Part shown: positions 5,548 through 7,505 of the stretch, piece after piece
Layout of the letters: each line of letters opens with the position of its first letter
How positions within the stretch are numbered: the first letter of the stretch is position 1
DNA from: a bacterium
Lineage (GTDB): Bacteria; Latescibacterota; Latescibacteria; Latescibacterales; Latescibacteraceae
Reading direction: 5' to 3'
Assembly: GCA_021372535.1 (NCBI GenBank)
Contig: JAJFUH010000008.1
Location: 1 to 7,505 of the forward strand
Length of the DNA stretch: 7,505 nucleotides
Program-made: the position numbers and the translations under genes
Notes under the pieces: generated by a model
Database searches by the model: none
Told to the model about the DNA's origin: nothing
What the model saw: the letters and a program-made list of their open reading frames with translations, nothing else

Positions 5548-6918
5548 TCATCGCACATTTCCCCTTGAAAGCGATGCGAAAATCCCCCCGAAACAGAGGG
5601 CTGCAAAGAGAATAAAAACCGTTTTCATGCTTATCAAAAAAAGCGGGTGATTTTCCGGCGTGATTTTCACATTCCCGACATGCACGGCAAGAACCAGCAT
5701 GGCTATTCCCATGCTCAGCATCTGGCCGGTCAATCGCATCGTTCCGACAGTTGCCGACGCGACGCCGTAAAACCGCTTGTCGACGGAACTCATGATCGCA
5801 TTGGTATTCGGCGAAGAAAAGAGCGCGAAGCCGAAACCAAGCACGACCAGACAAGCACCGATGTATGTCAGCGTTGTGGTTGCATCGAGGAATGTCAGCA
5901 GCACGAGTCCCATAACGGTCACCGTCATGCCTGCCGAGGCGATGATTCTCGATTCGATCCTGTCCGAGAGCCTTCCTGCCAGGGGCGAAAAAACAGCCTG
6001 TACGAGCGGCTGGGACACAAGAATCAGACCTGCCTCCTGGGGTCTGAGACCCTTAACATACTGGAGATAGAGGCTCATGAGGAATCCCACGGCGGATGTT
6101 GCGCTGTAATTGATCAGGGCTGCCAGATTCGAGAACGCGAATACCCTGTTGCGGAAAAAGAGATTCATGGGCAAAACGGGGCTCTTCACCTTCAACTCCC
6201 ATATGATAAATCCCGCGATTCCTCCGCAGCTTGCCAGAATGAGCCATCCCCCATATGCAGCCGGAAGCCGTGAAAAACCGTACATGAGCGCGGCAAGCGA
6301 ACAACCGAAAATAACCGATCCACCCCAGTCGAACGATTCCCCTTTCGCTTCGGCCCATTCGCCTTCGAGTTTCCAGACAATGAGCACGCCGACCAGCAAA
6401 CCGATGACCGCATTGAGAAAAAATATACTCCTCCAGCCAAGGTGACCGGTTATGAATCCGCCGAGAAAGGGGCCGAGCGACAGTCCCAGGTAAACCGCCG
6501 CAACATTGAAACCGAGCGCTTTCCCACGTTCCCCCGGACTGAATACCGAAGTGATTATGGCAACTCCCGTTCCGAAAATCATGGCGCCGCCAATTCCCTG
6601 CATGACCCGGAAAACGATAAGGAATGCGGGAGACCATGCGATTCCGGATAAAAATGACGCCAGCGCATAAATCATTATGCCCGATGTAAATATCTTTCTG
6701 CGCCCGTAAATGTCGGCAATCTTTCCGAACGGGACGAGAAAAACCGCGGCTGCGAGGAGATACGATGTCGCTATCCAGCTCAACACGATGGCGCTGAGAC
6801 CGAAATCCCGCCCGATTGTGGGAAGAGCGATATTGACCGCCGAACCCATGAACGGTGTCAGAAAAGAGCCGGCTGTTGCCGCGACAAGAATAATCTGTTT
6901 ATTATGCGTTGCAGTCAT
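5548..6918 (-). CDS. MFS multidrug exporter, DHA2 (14-helix, EmrB/QacA-like) family
   Basis: 456 residues, with about 14 hydrophobic segments that I could pick out from residue 8 to 450. Family motifs are NIALPTIGRDF (29-39) after helix 1, motif A as GKIADIYGRRK (65-75), RVMQGIGGA (104-112) as motif B, and the antiporter motif C as GLSLGPFLGGFITG (145-158) followed by WRSIFFLN (162-169). These point to a proton-driven drug/H+ antiporter in the inner membrane that expels lipophilic or cationic compounds; the actual substrate is unknown. No membrane-fusion partner (EmrA-like) or TetR/MarR regulator lies in the window. An in-frame TGA 24 nt upstream nearly forces the ATG at 6918, yet no Shine-Dalgarno site is visible before it. 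A terminator follows at 5481-5526, so the gene is probably transcribed alone. Confidence 0.92.
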   Translation of the reverse strand: MTATHNKQIILVAATAGSFLTPFMGSAVNIALPTIGRDFGLSAIVLSWIATSYLLAAAVFLVPFGKIADIYGRRKIFTSGIMIYALASFLSGIAWSPAFLIVFRVMQGIGGAMIFGTGVAIITSVFSPGERGKALGFNVAAVYLGLSLGPFLGGFITGHLGWRSIFFLNAVIGLLVGVLIVWKLEGEWAEAKGESFDWGGSVIFGCSLAALMYGFSRLPAAYGGWLILASCGGIAGFIIWELKVKSPVLPMNLFFRNRVFAFSNLAALINYSATSAVGFLMSLYLQYVKGLRPQEAGLILVSQPLVQAVFSPLAGRLSDRIESRIIASAGMTVTVMGLVLLTFLDATTTLTYIGACLVVLGFGFALFSSPNTNAIMSSVDKRFYGVASATVGTMRLTGQMLSMGIAMLVLAVHVGNVKITPENHPLFLISMKTVFILFAALCFGGIFASLSRGNVR

Positions 6919-7157
6919 ATGATAGTACGGAAAACACGTTCAATGTGAATAAGGCGAGAAACACGATTCGAAATGATCCGAGGATATATCAATGGACGAA
7001 AGGCAAGATCGAATAAATAATTGCGACATCCCCTGAAACATCACACATTCTGCGCTGTCATTTTCTACAGGATATAAAAGGATTACGCTCAACGCCATAA
7101 AAAAAACACGTGCGTTAATAAAAATTCACATATCGGCATTTATCCAGATCTATTTAT
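6919..7157. other. Non-coding spacer upstream of the MFS exporter gene
   Basis: This stretch must hold the promoter of the exporter gene, but I found no convincing -35/-10 pair at 16-18 bp spacing on the minus strand. Isolated AT-rich hexamers occur (for example TATATC near 6983-6988). No open frame with a ribosome site, no RNA gene and no strong hairpin were seen. Confidence 0.4.
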
Positions 7158-7292
7158 AAAACAGAACACGGATTTTCGCGGATTTTATTTTTTATATCTT
7201 TTGGATGTTAATATTTAATAGTTGCCAAAGATAGTATATATAGCATGTTATGCAAATTTGTGTCTTTGTGTCTTCATGGTTTAATATCTTCC
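7158..7292 (-). repeat. Dispersed intergenic repeat, copy C (inverted and more diverged)
   Basis: Its reverse complement aligns with copies A and B in the same block order: a CATGAAGACACAAAGACACAAA stretch akin to the CACAAAGGCAC motif (7255-7276), ATACTATCTTTGGC (7224-7237) matching ATACTATCTTTAGT of copy A, and CCGCGAAAATCCGTGTTCTG (7163-7182), which matches copy B apart from small changes. Identity is clearly lower than between A and B. It lies about 240 bp upstream of the MFS exporter start. Confidence 0.6.
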
Positions 7293-7369
7293 ATCAGAAC
7301 TGTCCGGTTAAACTACTGAGTACCTTTTATTTGCAGTAGAATATGATAGTTGCCACTCTTAACTATGGA

Positions 7370-7458
7370 AACTCACCCCGCGCATAACACCTTGATAAAA
7401 TAGATGTTAGCGGGCGCTTCCCCTCTCTTGTGGCAAGAGAGGGGGCAGGGGGTGAGTT
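7370..7458. repeat. Nested fold-back element (three-way-junction-like inverted repeats)
   Basis: Perfect 10-bp outer arms, AACTCACCCC (7370-7379) and GGGGTGAGTT (7449-7458), enclose two inner hairpins. The first joins GCGC (7380-7383) with GCGC (7414-7417) and TAACACC (7385-7391) with GATGTTA (7403-7409, one mismatch). The second is a perfect 11-bp stem, CCCCTCTCTTG (7420-7430) with CAAGAGAGGGG (7434-7444) around TGG. The element codes for nothing visible and has no obvious target-site duplication. It resembles GC-rich fold-back repeats that I recall from spacers of many environmental bacteria, but I could not compare it. Confidence 0.6.
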
Positions 7459-7505
7459 AGGGTGGAGAAAAGGGGTAACAATCAAATCTAAAACAATCCA
7501 TATGC

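Noticed and set aside
5647-6273. 208-residue plus-strand frame opposite the MFS exporter gene
   Set aside because: It is a shadow frame: it has no motif and a polar, His/Arg/Cys-rich composition, while the minus-strand frame has clear MFS motifs.

Overview
The window looks like chromosomal DNA of an uncultured environmental bacterium. It has moderate to high GC in its genes and AT-rich spacers. It carries single genes separated by long gaps, two enzymes with twin-arginine (Tat) signals, a Gfo/Idh/MocA-type protein of the divergent secreted kind, and an M14 peptidase with DxDxDG loops. This mix recalls FCB/PVC-like lineages such as Latescibacterota or Planctomycetota relatives. The placement is an inference from gene style only, and no rRNA or other phylogenetic marker is present.

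Layout, left to right. The 5' part of a Tat-exported Gfo/Idh/MocA-like protein (minus strand) runs off the left edge at base 1. Repeat copy A fills the spacer before the end of a large secreted M14 zinc-peptidase-like protein (minus strand, 1113-3041). A 289-bp divergent spacer with a plausible sigma70-type promoter and two 10-bp palindromes separates it from a Tat-exported nitrilase-superfamily hydrolase (plus strand, 3331-4272). That gene converges on a zinc-finger-bearing SAM-dependent methyltransferase (minus strand, 4370-5119). A 428-bp spacer then holds repeat copy B, two hairpins and the terminator of the next gene. That gene is a DHA2-type 14-helix MFS drug exporter (minus strand, 5548-6918). 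The last 587 bp hold no gene. They contain inverted repeat copy C and an 89-bp nested fold-back element.

The five genes do not form an obvious operon or pathway. Three are predicted to be exported (oxidoreductase-like, peptidase, nitrilase-like), one is a membrane exporter and one is a cytosolic methyltransferase. No CRISPR array, tRNA, rRNA, transposase, phage gene or toxin-antitoxin pair was seen, and I do not see a convincing new multi-gene system.

The most notable items are a three-copy intergenic repeat family of about 135-170 bp, the fold-back element near the right edge, an M14 peptidase whose third zinc-ligand position appears to be Asp instead of His, a Gfo/Idh/MocA-like protein lacking both the usual GxGxxG and EKP motifs, and a possible second start in the nitrilase gene that would give a cytosolic form.
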